A stretch of 64,000 nucleotides of DNA from Anaerolinea sp. (lineage in GTDB: Bacteria > Chloroflexota > Anaerolineae > Anaerolineales > Anaerolineaceae). The stretch is from positions 124,001 to 188,000 of the forward strand of contig JARKPU010000022.1 in the NCBI GenBank assembly GCA_029975055.1, read 5' to 3'. The notes under the pieces were generated by a model that had not been told where the DNA came from, did no database searches, and worked only from the letters and a program-made list of their open reading frames with translations. Shown here in pieces: positions 63,963-64,000 of the stretch. The number at the start of each line of letters is the position of its first letter. Position 1 is the first letter of the stretch. The position numbers were made by a program, and so were the translations under genes.

Positions 63963-64000
63963 GGCAGATCACCTCAACTTCAAGCGCACCACACGGGCTT

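Overview
The window is about 64 kb of GC-rich chromosomal DNA that reads like a Chloroflexota (probably Anaerolineae) genome. The reasons are many lipoproteins with Thr/Pro-rich linkers after the lipobox, NBR1-type Ig-like domains, BMP-family nucleoside transporters, GT87/GT-C membrane proteins, a BTAD-AAA regulator, and many genes whose -10 box lies only 6-9 nt from the start codon (likely leaderless mRNAs). No phage, transposase, plasmid or CRISPR genes were seen. The taxonomic call is inference from gene content.

Layout. 1-3.2 kb: C-terminally cut BTAD/AAA transcriptional regulator. 3.5-13.9 kb: mostly minus-strand housekeeping and surface genes (DoxX, META/SH3/NBR1 lipoprotein, THUMP rRNA methyltransferase coupled to YgiQ radical SAM, C39-like lipoprotein, a possible nucleotidyltransferase-like protein, DEDDh exonuclease, GyrI-like protein, NBR1 lipoprotein, a 32-aa membrane peptide missed by the ORF track). 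14.0-14.2 kb: a CAU-anticodon tRNA and a broken copy of it. 14.2-21 kb: phosphotransferase-like protein, GT87 protein ending inside a 55-bp tandem repeat, first BMP-type nucleoside ABC operon. 21-31.5 kb: nitroreductase, YjjG-type HAD, GT-C protein, LysW-like zinc ribbon, a huge GAF/PAS/HD-GYP sensor, dCMP deaminase, bacterioferritin. 31.8-35.8 kb: tungstate/molybdate-type tupBCA with a GntR-PBP regulator, then RNase P RNA. 35.9-43.3 kb: papain-like/M23/SH3 protein, dnaK, MESH1-like hydrolase, larE, folD, DinB.

The most interesting part is 43.4-60.9 kb, a purine and carbamoyl catabolic neighbourhood. An operon behind a clear sigma70-type promoter encodes 8-oxoguanine deaminase, adenine deaminase, a GntR/UTRA regulator, two unlike carbamoyltransferases with altered substrate-site residues, and carbamate kinase. 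After a convergent MerR-TipAS gene comes a second nucleoside ABC operon (BMP protein, ATPase, two permeases) ending in a zinc-ribbon threonine-synthase-like PLP enzyme. A TrpB-like PLP enzyme follows after a glycosyltransferase. A plausible reading is uptake of nucleosides or bases, deamination, ring breakdown to carbamoylated amino acids by enzymes outside the window, transfer of carbamoyl groups to phosphate, ATP formation by carbamate kinase, and PLP-dependent deamination of the carbon skeleton. The order and substrates are inferred.

The last 3 kb hold an FMN reductase, a conserved unknown protein and a tightly overlapping minus-strand operon (beta-propeller-like protein, NUDIX, small membrane protein). 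Non-coding structure is rich: six members of a palindromic element with a GGGGCAAgCCCC core, one copy lying between the BMP and ATPase genes of each transporter operon; a repeat built on AACCGCAAAGGACGC; nested palindromes; and many intrinsic terminators.
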